DNA from: Aquipuribacter sp051216895
Lineage (GTDB): Bacteria; Actinomycetota; Actinomycetes; Actinomycetales; JBBAYJ01
Direction of reading: 5' to 3'
NCBI RefSeq assembly: GCF_051216895.1
Contig: NZ_JBPKAO010000001.1
Location: 372,001 to 436,000, forward strand
DNA length: 64,000 bases
Shown one piece after another: positions 43,329 through 52,732 of the stretch (within the stretch, counting starts at the first letter, position 1; each line of letters begins with the position of its first letter). The position numbers were made by a program, and so were the translations under genes. Under the pieces are notes generated by a model that was not told the origin of the DNA, made no database searches, and worked only from the letters and a program-made list of their open reading frames with translations.

Positions 43329-43687
43329 CGGGCTTCCTCCAGGTCGATGCGGGAGCCGATCTCGGCCGCCTGGTCGTCGAGGTTGCGGTTGGCCCAGCGG
43401 ATGTAGGCGATGGTGATGGCGGCCGTGGACACGAACTGCCCGAACCCGAACAGGACGCCGACGTTGACGTTGCCGAAGACGGGGGTGGCGAAGAAGTCCG
43501 TGGCGTAGGCGGCCAGCAGGACGTAGGCGAAGTACCAGACGAGGAACGCCGCGGTCATCGGGAACACGAAGCGGCGGAAGGAGCGGCGCAGCGCCTGGAA
43601 GTCGGCGCTGGACTGCACCTCCTCCCACGTGGTCTGGCCGTCGGGCTGTGGGGCCGGCTCTCGGTGCGGGTCGTGTGTCGTGCTCAC
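43325..43687 (-). CDS. DUF485 membrane protein, ActP partner
   Basis: A 120-residue protein with the DUF485 pattern: a polar N-terminus, ADFQALRRSFRRFVFPMTAAF, then membrane segment LVWYFAYVLLAAYATDF, and second segment VGVLFGFGQFVSTAAITIAY with WANRNLDD after it. GTG 43687 is 6 bp behind GAGGAGG. It is the first gene of the actP unit; DUF485 genes nearly always precede actP. Confidence 0.92.
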   Translation of the reverse strand: MSTTHDPHREPAPQPDGQTTWEEVQSSADFQALRRSFRRFVFPMTAAFLVWYFAYVLLAAYATDFFATPVFGNVNVGVLFGFGQFVSTAAITIAYIRWANRNLDDQAAEIGSRIDLEEAR

Positions 43688-43780
43688 GGGACCTCCTCGT
43701 CACGCACGGCCGCGTCGGTGCGGGCGTCTTGCGTCCACGATGGAGGTCCGGATCACAGCCGCGGGCGGCAGGCCGGGGGG

Positions 43781-45436
43781 CTAGCGACGAGCGGTAGGCG
43801 AGCGGCGACGAGCGGTCCGGGGAGGGCGCGGGTCGGGGTTGCGGCCGAAGCCCTCCCGGGGTACGGCGGGGACGGGCCGGTCCGACACCGGTTCCGGGCG
43901 GTGGAGCAGGGCCGGCTGCACCGGGGGCGTCAGGGCCCGCGTGTCGGTGGCCCGCTCCCGTCGTGACTGCAGCAGCGACCCGATGACCATGACCGCCACC
44001 GCGAGAGGCACCGTCCAGGCGGCGGGCTGCTCCAGCACCTCGGCCAGCCCGGGGGCCGTCCGGGCCGTGACCCCGGTCAGGGTCAGGACGGCGGCCGCGG
44101 CCGCCGCACCCCCGCCGGTGGCCATCCCGGCCAGCGCCGGCCCGCTGCGGAGCCCGTCCCACCAGATGCCGAGCAGCAGCAGCGGGGCGAACGTCGACGC
44201 CGCGAGGGCGAACGCCAGCCCGACGGTCGCGGCCAGCGGGACGTCCACGCCGAGCAGCGCCACCCCGACCGGGACGACCAGCGCGACGAGCGTGGCGAGC
44301 CGGAACCGGGTGACGGCTCGTCGGTCGCCCGCCGTGCCGCCGACCCCACCGGTGCCGGTCGTCCCCGCGGAGGTCCCGGTCGTCCCGCCGGGGGTCAGGT
44401 CCCGGGCCAGCACCCCGGACACCGCGACGGTCAGCCCCGAGGCGGTGGACAGGAACGCCGCGAAGGCCCCGCCGAGGGTGATCGCCCCCAGGACGACCCC
44501 GAGCGTGCCCGGCGCCGCGAGCGCCGGCAGGTCCACCACCAGGGTGTCCGCCCGGCCCGGCTCGGCCAGCTGTGGGGCGTACCGCCACGCCAGCACGGCG
44601 TAGACCGGGGGCCACACGTAGAACAGGCCCAGCAGGCCGATGACCGTGCGGGTGGTCCGACGGGCGTCGGTGCCGTCGGGGTTGGTGTAGAAGCGGGTCA
44701 GCACGTGAGGCAGGCCCATGGTCCCCAGCAGCAGGGCGAGCAGCAGCGAGTAGGTGCCGTACAGGTCGGTCGGCTCGCTGCTGGGCAGGGCCCAGTCCGC
44801 GGGGGCCTGCGACTCCGGCGCCCCGTTGACGCCCCACAGCGCCAGCAGGACGCAGGCGGGGACGGCGATGGCGGTGAGCTTGAGCCAGTACTGCACGGCC
44901 TGGACGATCGTGATGGAGCGCATCCCGCCGCCGGCGACCGCGCCGCAGACGACGACCGCGACGAGCATGGTGCCCATCCAGCGCGGCAGCCCGGTCGCCG
45001 AGGCCCACACCAGGCCGGACGCCGTGAACTGCGGCAGCAGGTACAGCCAGCCCACCACGACCACGACCAGCGCGGACGCGGTCCGGGCGCGGGCCGAGCC
45101 GAGCCGCAGCTCGGCGAAGTCCGGCAGCGTGTACGCCCCCGAGCGGCGCAGCGGGGCCGCGACGAACGTCAGCAGCAGCAGGTAGCCCACGGTGTAGCCG
45201 ATCGGGAACCAGAGGGCGTCGGCCCCCTCCAGGAGCACGAGCCCGGCCACGCCCAGGAAGCTCGCGGCCGACAGGTACTCCCCGCCGATCGCGCTGGCGT
45301 TCCACCAGGGGCGGACGGCCCGGCTGGCGACGTAGAAGTCCCCCGTGGTCCGCGACACCCGGGTGCCGTAGGCGGCCACCAGCACCGTGAGGACCACGAC
45401 GACGGTGATCGCCACGAGGGCGGGGACCTGGGTCAC
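43781..45436 (-). CDS. Second sodium:solute symporter, acetate-permease-like
   Basis: A 551-residue SSS-family symporter starting at GTG 45436, overlapping the stop of its small partner. Conserved: ASAIGGEYLSAASFLGVAG, GGGMRSITIVQAVQYWLKL, GLPHVLTRFYTNPDGTDAR. It is related to ActP but has a Gly/Thr-rich loop (about residues 330-355) and a long Arg/Pro-rich C-terminal tail. The upstream LytTR regulator and LytS-type kinase suggest that the transported carboxylate is sensed by them; this is inference. Confidence 0.9.
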   Translation of the reverse strand: MTQVPALVAITVVVVLTVLVAAYGTRVSRTTGDFYVASRAVRPWWNASAIGGEYLSAASFLGVAGLVLLEGADALWFPIGYTVGYLLLLTFVAAPLRRSGAYTLPDFAELRLGSARARTASALVVVVVGWLYLLPQFTASGLVWASATGLPRWMGTMLVAVVVCGAVAGGGMRSITIVQAVQYWLKLTAIAVPACVLLALWGVNGAPESQAPADWALPSSEPTDLYGTYSLLLALLLGTMGLPHVLTRFYTNPDGTDARRTTRTVIGLLGLFYVWPPVYAVLAWRYAPQLAEPGRADTLVVDLPALAAPGTLGVVLGAITLGGAFAAFLSTASGLTVAVSGVLARDLTPGGTTGTSAGTTGTGGVGGTAGDRRAVTRFRLATLVALVVPVGVALLGVDVPLAATVGLAFALAASTFAPLLLLGIWWDGLRSGPALAGMATGGGAAAAAAVLTLTGVTARTAPGLAEVLEQPAAWTVPLAVAVMVIGSLLQSRRERATDTRALTPPVQPALLHRPEPVSDRPVPAVPREGFGRNPDPRPPRTARRRSPTARR

Positions 45437-45813
45437 GTCCGGTCCCGCGCCGGGTCCTCGACCAGCTCGCGGTAGTCCTGCTCGGTGCGCTCGGCCCCGG
45501 TGACGTGGCGCCGCCCCGCCAGCCAGATGACCGGGTAGACGGCCACGGCCAGCAGCCACCACGCCAGGGGCACCCCCAGCACCGGCAGGGCGGCGACGCC
45601 CGGGACCAGCACCCCGAGCAGCGGCAGGAGCAGCAGCGGGACGACCACCACGAGCACCGAGGCCACCGACCACCGCAGCTGGGCCCGGCGCAACGAGCGG
45701 TCGTAGACGCTGACGACGTCCTCGCTGCGCGGCGGCGACGTGACCCGCCCGCGCAGCGGGACGGTACGGGTCACCCGGACCCGCGCGGGCCGGCGCCGGC
45801 CGGGCTCGGTCAC
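45433..45813 (-). CDS. Small two-segment membrane protein, symporter partner
   Basis: A 126-residue protein with a basic N-terminus, two membrane segments (VASVLVVVVPLLLLPLLGVL and WWLLAVAVYPVIWLAG) and a polar C-terminus (TEQDYRELVEDP). It does not show the DUF485 sequence clearly but has the same size, topology and place before the symporter. GTG start and stop both overlap the neighbours, so RR, small protein and symporter are co-translated. Confidence 0.75.
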   Translation of the reverse strand: MTEPGRRRPARVRVTRTVPLRGRVTSPPRSEDVVSVYDRSLRRAQLRWSVASVLVVVVPLLLLPLLGVLVPGVAALPVLGVPLAWWLLAVAVYPVIWLAGRRHVTGAERTEQDYRELVEDPARDRT

Positions 45814-46604
45814 GGCGGGGGCGCCCCGGCGGCCCCGCCGGCCCCGGAGGCGCCGGCGGCGTCGACCAGCCGCTCCCGCACCTCGCGCGCGTGCCGGCGC
45901 GCGACCGGCAGCTCACGACGGGTCTGCCCCTGCTCGACGACCACGGTGTGCCGGCCGTCGTCGGAGCGGAGCTCGCGCACCGCGGCCACCGCCACCAGCA
46001 GGCTCCGGTGCAGCCGGACGAAGCCCACCGGGGCCCACCGCTCCTCCAGCTGCGACAGCGTCGAGCGGAGCAGGTGGGAGTCCGTGGCGGTGTGCAGGCG
46101 GACGTAGTCGCCCTGGGCCTCCGCCCACAGCACCGAGCTGCGCTGGACGAACCGGGTGACGCCGCCCAGCTCGACGCTCAGCGTCTCGTCGGCCGCGGCG
46201 GGCCCCCGGCGGGTCTCGGCCGTCGCCGTGGACGCCGTGGCGCGGCGCAGCGCGGCGGCCAGCCGGGCCGCCCGGACGGGCTTGAGGACGTAGTCGGCGA
46301 CCTGCAGGTCGAACGCCTGGACCGCGTGCTCGTCGTGGGCGGTGACGAACACGACGGCGGGCGGGGAGGCCAGCCGGCCGACGGCGCGGGTCAGGTCGAG
46401 GCCGTCCAGACCGGGCATGTGGACGTCGGACAGGACGACGTCGATGTCACCGGCCCCCAGTCGGCGCAGCGCGTCCTCGGCCCGGGCGACCGTCACGACC
46501 TCGGCCACCAGGTCGTCCCGCTGCAGCAGGAAGGCCAGCTCCTCGCGAGCCGGTGCCTCGTCGTCGACCACGAGGACCCTGAGTCCCCGCCCCGGTGCGG
46601 TCAT
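45810..46604 (-). CDS. LytTR-type response regulator
   Basis: A 264-residue regulator. The receiver domain has acidic pair Asp14-Asp15 and phosphoacceptor Asp60 (VVLSDVHMPGLDG), the VTAHDEHAV threonine and a KPV lysine. The DNA-binding LytTR domain follows (about 140-245: VLWAEAQGDYVRLHTA, FVRLHRSLLV). A Gly/Ala-rich tail ends the protein. The likely partner kinase is encoded at 50373-51587, beyond two ABC genes. Confidence 0.92.
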   Translation of the reverse strand: MTAPGRGLRVLVVDDEAPAREELAFLLQRDDLVAEVVTVARAEDALRRLGAGDIDVVLSDVHMPGLDGLDLTRAVGRLASPPAVVFVTAHDEHAVQAFDLQVADYVLKPVRAARLAAALRRATASTATAETRRGPAAADETLSVELGGVTRFVQRSSVLWAEAQGDYVRLHTATDSHLLRSTLSQLEERWAPVGFVRLHRSLLVAVAAVRELRSDDGRHTVVVEQGQTRRELPVARRHAREVRERLVDAAGASGAGGAAGAPPP

Positions 46605-46694
46605 GGACGCAGGCTAGGCCCTGCCGGCGGGTCGCGAGTCGTCACCGCCGGTGGTCGCGCGGGCCGTCGCCCGGTGCCGGGGCCGGGAGGTCGA

Positions 46695-48485
46695 TCAGGT
46701 CTGCCAGGAACGCCACAGCGACGCGTACGAGCCGTCGCGCGCCATCAGCTCGTCGTGGCTGCCGAGCTCGCTGATCCGACCGTCCTCGACCACGGCGACC
46801 CGGTCGGCGTCGTGGGCGGTGTGCAGCCGGTGGGCGATGGCGACGACGGTGCGCCCGGTCAGCACCGCCGACAGCGACCGCTCCAGGTGCCGGGCCGCCC
46901 GCGGGTCCAGCAGCGAGGTCGCCTCGTCCAGCACGAGGGTGTGCGGGTCGACGAGGACCAGCCGGGCCAGCGCGAGCTGCTGGGCCTGGGCCTGGTCGAG
47001 CGCCACCGCGCCCGAACCCACCTCGGTCTGCAGCCCGGCCGGCAGGTCGTGCGCCCAGCCGAGCGCGTCGACCGCCCGCAGCGCCGCCTCGAGGTCGTCG
47101 GTGGTGGCGTCCGGGCGGGCCAGCAGCAGGTTCTGCTCGAGCGTCCCCACGAACACGTGGTGCTCCTGGGTGACCAGGGCGACCCGGCGTCGTAGCTCGT
47201 CCAGGGGCAGGTCCACCAGCGGCACCCCGCCCACGGTCACGCTGCCGGTGCGCGGGGGGTGCACCCCGGCCAGCAGCCGTCCCAGGGTCGACTTGCCGGC
47301 GCCGGAGGGACCCACGACGGCGAGCCGCTCGCCCGGCACCAGGTCGAGGTCCACGCCGTGGAGCACGTCCGGGGGGGCCTGGCCGTCGGCCGTGCTGCGG
47401 TAGGCGTAGCGGACGTCGTGCACCACCAGCTCTGTGCCGTCGGGCCGGGCGTCGGTGGCGACCCGGTCGTCGGGGACCAGGCCGACCCCGACCACGCGGG
47501 CGTAGCAGGCGGCCCCGACCTGCAGCTGGTCGATCCAGGCCAGCAGCTCGTCGAGGGGGTCGACGAGCAGCCGCAGGTACAGCGTCACGGCGGTGACCTG
47601 CCCGAGGGTCGCCAGGTCCTGGCTCACGAGGAACCCGCCCCACACCAGGGCCACGGCGATGGGCAGCTGGTAGCCGGTGTCGATGAGCGGGAACAACCGG
47701 GTCCGCAGCGCCAGCGTGTAGCGCTCGACGGCCCAGCAGCGGCGCAGGTCGGCGTCGGTCCGGGCGACCCGGACCCGGCCCAGGCCCAGGTGCTCCACGG
47801 TCGTCGCGGCCTCCACGGTCTCGGTGACCGAGCCGTTGACCCGGGCGTAGGCGTCCCGCTCGGCCAGGTAGCCCCGTCGGGACCGCCGCAGGTACCAGCG
47901 GGTGACGGGCAGGATCAGGGGCACCGCGACCAGCGCCGCCAGCGCCACCAGCGGCCCGGCCGCGATCGTGGCGGCCAGCGTCAGCAGGCTCGCGGTGCCG
48001 GCGACGAACACCGTCGGTACCGCCTGCCGCACGGTCCAGGACAGGGTCTCGACGTCGTTGGTGGTGCGCGACACCAGGTCCCCGGTGCCCGCGGTCTCCA
48101 CCGTGGACAGCGGCAGGTCGACGGCCCGGTCGACGAAGTCCTCGCGCAGCTCGGCGAAGATCTGCTCGCCCAGCACGCCGGAGGTCCGGCGCGACAGGTA
48201 GGCGAAGCCGCCCTGCAGGAGCACGGCGGCCACCAGCATCAGACCGACGCGGTCGACGTCGGCGGTGGTCAGGGTCCCCGTGGTGACGCCGTCGACGAGC
48301 CGACCCAGCAGGAACGGGGCGGCCAGGGCGGCCACCGCGACGACGGCGTACAGCGCGACCACCTTGGTGAAGCCGCCGCGGTGCGCGCGCAGCAGGCGGG
48401 CGGCCTCCCTGCGCGTGGTGGCGACGTCGGCGACGGGGAGGGTGCGCGACGTGGCGCCCGGGGCGTCGACGAGCGGGGCGCTCAT
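46695..48485 (-). CDS. ABC exporter half-transporter with consensus Walker A and degenerate signature
   Basis: A 596-residue protein: six-segment membrane domain (to about residue 320) and nucleotide-binding domain. Walker A GPSGAGKST, Q-loop VTQEHHVF, Walker B LVLDEATSLLD and switch histidine IAHRL are intact, but the signature, normally LSGGQ, reads LDQAQ (GAVALDQAQAQQLALARL). It starts at ATG 48485, overlapping the stop of the other half. Together with that gene it should form a heterodimeric exporter. Substrate unknown. Confidence 0.92.
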   Translation of the reverse strand: MSAPLVDAPGATSRTLPVADVATTRREAARLLRAHRGGFTKVVALYAVVAVAALAAPFLLGRLVDGVTTGTLTTADVDRVGLMLVAAVLLQGGFAYLSRRTSGVLGEQIFAELREDFVDRAVDLPLSTVETAGTGDLVSRTTNDVETLSWTVRQAVPTVFVAGTASLLTLAATIAAGPLVALAALVAVPLILPVTRWYLRRSRRGYLAERDAYARVNGSVTETVEAATTVEHLGLGRVRVARTDADLRRCWAVERYTLALRTRLFPLIDTGYQLPIAVALVWGGFLVSQDLATLGQVTAVTLYLRLLVDPLDELLAWIDQLQVGAACYARVVGVGLVPDDRVATDARPDGTELVVHDVRYAYRSTADGQAPPDVLHGVDLDLVPGERLAVVGPSGAGKSTLGRLLAGVHPPRTGSVTVGGVPLVDLPLDELRRRVALVTQEHHVFVGTLEQNLLLARPDATTDDLEAALRAVDALGWAHDLPAGLQTEVGSGAVALDQAQAQQLALARLVLVDPHTLVLDEATSLLDPRAARHLERSLSAVLTGRTVVAIAHRLHTAHDADRVAVVEDGRISELGSHDELMARDGSYASLWRSWQT

Positions 48486-50272
48486 CCGTCCTCCCCCCGG
48501 GTGACGGCCCGGCGGTAGGCCGGGTGGGTGGCGAGCAGGTCGTGGTGGGTGCCCTCGGCCCGCACCCGCCCGTCGACCAGCCACACGACCCGGTCGGCGC
48601 GCTCCAGCAGCAGCGGGCTCGCCGTGGCCACGGCGGTGGTCCGCCCGTCGCGGCGGCGGTGCAACCGCTCGGCCACCCGGGCCTCGGTGTGGGCGTCGAC
48701 GGCGCTGGTGGGCTCCACCAGCAGCAGGACGTCGGGGTCGCGCAGCAGGGCGCGGGCCAGCCCGAGCCGTTGCCGCTGGCCGCCGGACAGGGACCGGCCG
48801 CGCTCGGGCAGGCGACCGCCCAGGCCACCGGGCACCGAGTCGACCGCGTCGTTCGCGGACGCGTCGTCCACGGCCTGCATGACCTCCTCGGCGGTGTGGG
48901 CGTGCCACGGGTCGAGCGTGTCGCGCAGCGGCCCGCTGAACAGCGACGGCTCCGCCTCGCTGAGCAGCACCCGGCGGCGCAGCTCGCGCAGCGGCAGGTC
49001 GACGACGGGGACGCCGTCCAGCAGGGCGCGGCTGTCGTCGTCGTCGCGCCCGAGCCGCGCTGCGACCCGGGCCGAGTCGGCGGGGTCGGCCGACACCAGC
49101 GCCGTGAGCCGACCGGGGTGCAGCGTGGTGCCCGAGTCGGGGTCGACCAGCACCGCGCCGGGGCGCGTCGTGGGGTTCGCGCCGGGGCGCGTCGTCGGGT
49201 CCGCGCCGGGGCGTCGGGCCGGCGCCGGGTGGCGCTCCGGCTCCGTACGGTCCAGCACGGGCGGGGCGACGCCCAGCACGAGGAGCACCTTGCGGGCGCC
49301 GACCAGGGCCCGGGCCCACTTCTCCAGCGCCTCGACGCCGGTGCGCAGGGGCATCACGAGGAACGCCGACAGACCGTAGAACGCCACCAGCTCACCGGCG
49401 GTGATGCGTCCGTCCACGGCGTACCGGGCGCCCAGCCAGACGACCACCGCGGTCAGCAGGCCGGGCAGCAGCACCTGCAGCCCCTCGAGCACCGCCTGCA
49501 CCCGGGCGACGTCCTCCCCGGCCCGGCGCACCGTCTGGGAGCGCTCGCGGTACCGGTCGGAGAACACCCGCTCGCCGCCCAGGCCGCGCAGCACCCGGAG
49601 CCCGGCGACGGTGTCCGCGCCGAGCGTGGTCAACCGACCCGCGACCTCGCGCTGGGCGCGCTGCCGGGTGTGCAGGGGGCGGACCACGAGGGCCAGGCTC
49701 GCGACGCAGACCGGGACGCCGACCAGCACCACCACACCGAGCGTGGGCGAGGTCGCGAGCAGGACGCCGGCGATCACGGTGCTCGCCACCACCGCGCCGG
49801 CGAAGCGGGGCAGCACGTCCAGCGCCCCGCCGATCCGGTCGGCGTCGGAGGCGACGGTCGAGACGACCTCACCCGTGGGCACCTGCCGGGTGACGGACGT
49901 GCCGGCCCGGCGCAGGTGGCGGGAGACGTGCTGGGTGACCCGGTACATCGCCTGCAGCCAGCAGCTGACCGCGGCGCGGTGGCGCAGCGTGCCGACGACC
50001 GCGGCCAGGACCACGAGCCCGGTGAGCACGCCGCCCCAGGTCAGCAGCTCCGCCCAGCGCACCGTGGTGCTGCCGTCCGCGCCGGTCACGAAGCCGTCGT
50101 CGATGCCGCGGCCCAGCGCCACGGGCAGCAGCGCGAGCGACGTCATCCAGACGATGCCCAGCAGGCAGCCCCAGGTCAGCGTGCGCCACTGCCGCCAGGC
50201 GATGCCCAGCAGGTACCGCCACGGGGAGCGGAGGTCGGGCGGGCCGGGGTCGGTGACGGGGAGGTCGAGCAC
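48482..50272 (-). CDS. ABC exporter half-transporter with intact signature and lost Walker A
   Basis: A 596-residue partner starting at GTG 50272. The membrane domain is normal (six segments, LPRFAGAVVASTVIAGVLL and so on). In the nucleotide-binding domain the Walker A is gone (TALVSADPADSARVAARLG), the Q-loop glutamine is replaced (SEAEPSLFSG), Walker B has Val for Asp (LLLVEPTSAVD) and the switch histidine is absent (ATASPLLL), while the signature LSGGQRQRLGLARAL is perfect. A 12-residue duplicated linker (RPGADPTTRPGANPTTRPGA) replaces part of the core. I recall such degenerate halves in other actinobacteria, so it is likely functional, not decayed. Confidence 0.9.
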   Translation of the reverse strand: MLDLPVTDPGPPDLRSPWRYLLGIAWRQWRTLTWGCLLGIVWMTSLALLPVALGRGIDDGFVTGADGSTTVRWAELLTWGGVLTGLVVLAAVVGTLRHRAAVSCWLQAMYRVTQHVSRHLRRAGTSVTRQVPTGEVVSTVASDADRIGGALDVLPRFAGAVVASTVIAGVLLATSPTLGVVVLVGVPVCVASLALVVRPLHTRQRAQREVAGRLTTLGADTVAGLRVLRGLGGERVFSDRYRERSQTVRRAGEDVARVQAVLEGLQVLLPGLLTAVVVWLGARYAVDGRITAGELVAFYGLSAFLVMPLRTGVEALEKWARALVGARKVLLVLGVAPPVLDRTEPERHPAPARRPGADPTTRPGANPTTRPGAVLVDPDSGTTLHPGRLTALVSADPADSARVAARLGRDDDDSRALLDGVPVVDLPLRELRRRVLLSEAEPSLFSGPLRDTLDPWHAHTAEEVMQAVDDASANDAVDSVPGGLGGRLPERGRSLSGGQRQRLGLARALLRDPDVLLLVEPTSAVDAHTEARVAERLHRRRDGRTTAVATASPLLLERADRVVWLVDGRVRAEGTHHDLLATHPAYRRAVTRGEDG

Positions 50273-50372
50273 GACGGGCCACGCTAGGTCCCCAGGCCGC
50301 CGTCGCCGTACCGGTTTACGTCCGGGTAGGTGCCCGGCGGGCCGGCGGGCCCCCGACCCGGCGTGCGGGCCG

Positions 50373-51587
50373 TCAGCCGGGTCGGACCCCGACCGCGAAC
50401 TTGGGGACCCGGAACGTGACCCGCGTGCCGGCGCCCGGGGCGGTGTCGACCACCAGGCCGGCGGAGTCCCCGAACACCTGCCGCAGCCGCAGGTCCACGT
50501 TGCCCAGGCCGATCGAGTCCTTGGAGCCCCGGCCCTCGACGGCGGCCAGGACCGTCTCCGGGTCCGCACCGGTCCCGTCGTCGTCCACGCTGATCACGGC
50601 CCCGTCGCCGTCGTCCTCGGCGGTGACGACCACCCGTACCGACCCGCGGCCGGACTCCAGGCCGTGCCGGACGGCGTTCTCGACCAGCGGCTGGACCGAC
50701 AGGAACGGGACCGTGACGCCCAGGACCTCCTGCGCGACGGTGAGGTCGACCGCGAGCCGGTCACCGAAACGGGCCTGCTCCAGCACCAGGTAGCGCTCGA
50801 CGTTGCGGAGCTCGTCGGCCAGCGTCGTGAACTGGGCCTCGCGACGGAACGCGTACCGGGTGAAGTCGGCGAAGTCGAGCAGCAGCTCCCGGGCGCGGTC
50901 GGGGTCGGTCCGCACGAACACCGCGATGGCGGCCAGGCAGTTGTAGACGAAGTGAGGGCTGATCTGCGCCCGCAGCGCCCGCAGCTCGGCCTCGGCCGTG
51001 CGGCTGCGCTGGTCGTCCAGCTCGGCCAGCTCGACCTGGCTGGCGATCCAGCGGGCGACCTCCTCGGTCGCGCGGACCAGCTGGGCGGTCGGGCGGGTGG
51101 GGGAGTAGGCCACCAGGGCGCCCAGCACCCGGTCCTCGATGCCGACGACGGCCACGACCGCCCCCCGCAGCGGGCAGCCCGGCCGCCCGCAGGTCACCTC
51201 GCCGGCGGCCAGGACCCGGGTGCGGCTCTCGCGGACGGCGCGCTCGGCGTGCGCGACGGCCCGTCCGGCGTGACCGCCGTTGTCGTCGTCGGCGCCCTCC
51301 CAGGCCAGCAGCTCCGTCGTCGACACCATCGCCAGTGCCGGCGTGCCCAGCAGCTGGCGCAGGTGCCGGGCGGCGGGGCGCGCGCCGGCCACGGACAGCC
51401 CCTGCCGCAGGCTCGGCGCGGCCAGGGCCGTCAGGTGCAAGGTGTCGAACCGGGCGCGGTCGGCGTCGTTGGTCAGCCGTCGGCCCAGGCCGCCGCGGGT
51501 CAACCCGTAGCCCAGCGCGAGGACCAGCAGGGCCGTGGCGACGGTGAGCAGGACGAGCAGGACGCCGTCACCGCTGGGCGGGGTCAT
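50373..51587 (-). CDS. LytS/YpdA-type sensor histidine kinase
   Basis: A 404-residue kinase: one N-terminal membrane segment (VLLVLLTVATALLVLALGY), a GAF-like sensing region (about 50-190) with a CGRPGC cysteine pair, a His_kinase box ISPHFVYNCLAAI, and a GHKL ATPase domain (LVENAVRHGL, VDDDGTG, GLGNVDLRL). This is the kinase type that pairs with LytTR regulators. The partner regulator is five kilobases downstream at 45810-46604, separated by the ABC pair. Confidence 0.9.
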   Translation of the reverse strand: MTPPSGDGVLLVLLTVATALLVLALGYGLTRGGLGRRLTNDADRARFDTLHLTALAAPSLRQGLSVAGARPAARHLRQLLGTPALAMVSTTELLAWEGADDDNGGHAGRAVAHAERAVRESRTRVLAAGEVTCGRPGCPLRGAVVAVVGIEDRVLGALVAYSPTRPTAQLVRATEEVARWIASQVELAELDDQRSRTAEAELRALRAQISPHFVYNCLAAIAVFVRTDPDRARELLLDFADFTRYAFRREAQFTTLADELRNVERYLVLEQARFGDRLAVDLTVAQEVLGVTVPFLSVQPLVENAVRHGLESGRGSVRVVVTAEDDGDGAVISVDDDGTGADPETVLAAVEGRGSKDSIGLGNVDLRLRQVFGDSAGLVVDTAPGAGTRVTFRVPKFAVGVRPG

Positions 51588-51597
51588 CGCCGCAGCA

Positions 51598-52698
51598 TCA
51601 CACAGCGGGCGGGGGTGCGGAGCCGTGCCGCGGCCCCGTCCCGGCCGGCGGTGGCCCGCTGCTCTCGCGCACCACCAGCTCGGTGGGCAGCTCGACGAGC
51701 CGGGGCTCCGACGGCTCGGCGCCGAGCTGGGACAGCAGCAGCTCGGTGGCGACCCGTCCCATGGACGCCAGCGGCTGGCGGACGGTGGTCAGCCGCGGGC
51801 TGGTCAGCCGCGCCGAGGTGACGTCGTCGAAGCCCACCACCGACACGTCCTCGGGCACCCGCAGGCCCAGTGAGCGCGCGGCGGACAGCACCCCCAGCGC
51901 GGCCGCGTCGTTCGCGGCCAGGATCGCGGTGGGCCGCACCCCGGCGGTCCCGCCGTCGCCGTCGGGGACGTCCAGCACCGCGAGCGCGGCGGGGTGCCCG
52001 ACGACCTCGTTGAAGCCACCGGGGGCCACGGTGGCCCGCACGCCGAGGCGCTCGCACTCGGAACGGAACGCGGCCTCCCGGATCCGGGTGGTGTCCTGGC
52101 CCTCGTCACCCCGCAGGTGGGTGATGCGGGTGTGGCCGAGCCCGGCCAGGTGGCGCACCGCGTCACGGATGCCCTGGTCGTTGGTGGCCCGCACGACGCT
52201 GGAGCCCTCCGGGCTGCCGTGGTGGTCGATCAGCACGTGCGGGAACCCGCTGGCCCGCAGCACCTGCAGGTACCGGTCGTTGTCCTGCGGGACGAGGACC
52301 ATCAGCCCGTCGACGAGGCCGGGGGCGAGTCGGCGCACGTAGTCGCCGGGGTCACCGGTGCGGGAGTGGGTGGTGCAGAGCATCAGGTCGTACCCGGAAC
52401 GGGAGACCTCGTCGTCGACGGCGCGGACGATCTCGACCATGTAGTCGGAGTTGATGTCCAGCAGGAGCAGCCCGAGGATCGTGGTGCTCCCGCCGGCCAG
52501 CGAGCGGGCGCGCAGGTCGGCGACGTACCCCAGCTCGGCCATGGCGCGCTCGACGCGGGCCCGGGTCGCGACCGCGATGTGCCGCTGACCGTTCACCACG
52601 CGCGACACCGTCGAGTACGAGACGCCCGCGGCGACGGCCACGTCGAAGATGGTCACCCGTGAGCCCTTGCGCCCCGGGGGTGGTTCGGGCGTCGTCAC
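51598..52698 (-). CDS. LacI-family transcriptional regulator, probable xylose repressor
   Basis: A 366-residue LacI-type protein. The N-terminal helix-turn-helix (VTIFDVAVAAGVSYSTVSRV) and hinge (LGYVADLRARSLAGG) are followed by a periplasmic-binding-protein-like effector domain (LGLLLLDINSDYMVEI to DDVTSARLTSPRLTTVRQPL). It is divergent from xylA-xylB with a 127-bp spacer, the usual place for the repressor of those genes. Start GTG 52698. A product of this type is different from the ROK-family XylR of Bacillus. Confidence 0.9.
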   Translation of the reverse strand: MTTPEPPPGRKGSRVTIFDVAVAAGVSYSTVSRVVNGQRHIAVATRARVERAMAELGYVADLRARSLAGGSTTILGLLLLDINSDYMVEIVRAVDDEVSRSGYDLMLCTTHSRTGDPGDYVRRLAPGLVDGLMVLVPQDNDRYLQVLRASGFPHVLIDHHGSPEGSSVVRATNDQGIRDAVRHLAGLGHTRITHLRGDEGQDTTRIREAAFRSECERLGVRATVAPGGFNEVVGHPAALAVLDVPDGDGGTAGVRPTAILAANDAAALGVLSAARSLGLRVPEDVSVVGFDDVTSARLTSPRLTTVRQPLASMGRVATELLLSQLGAEPSEPRLVELPTELVVRESSGPPPAGTGPRHGSAPPPAV

Positions 52699-52732
52699 CG
52701 GGGGATCGTACGGAGGTGCTGGCCGCAGGGGC

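Noticed and set aside
43329..45305. In-frame upstream extension of the actP frame to 45305
   Set aside because: Overlaps the DUF485 and second symporter genes in another frame; actP has a good ATG at 43328.
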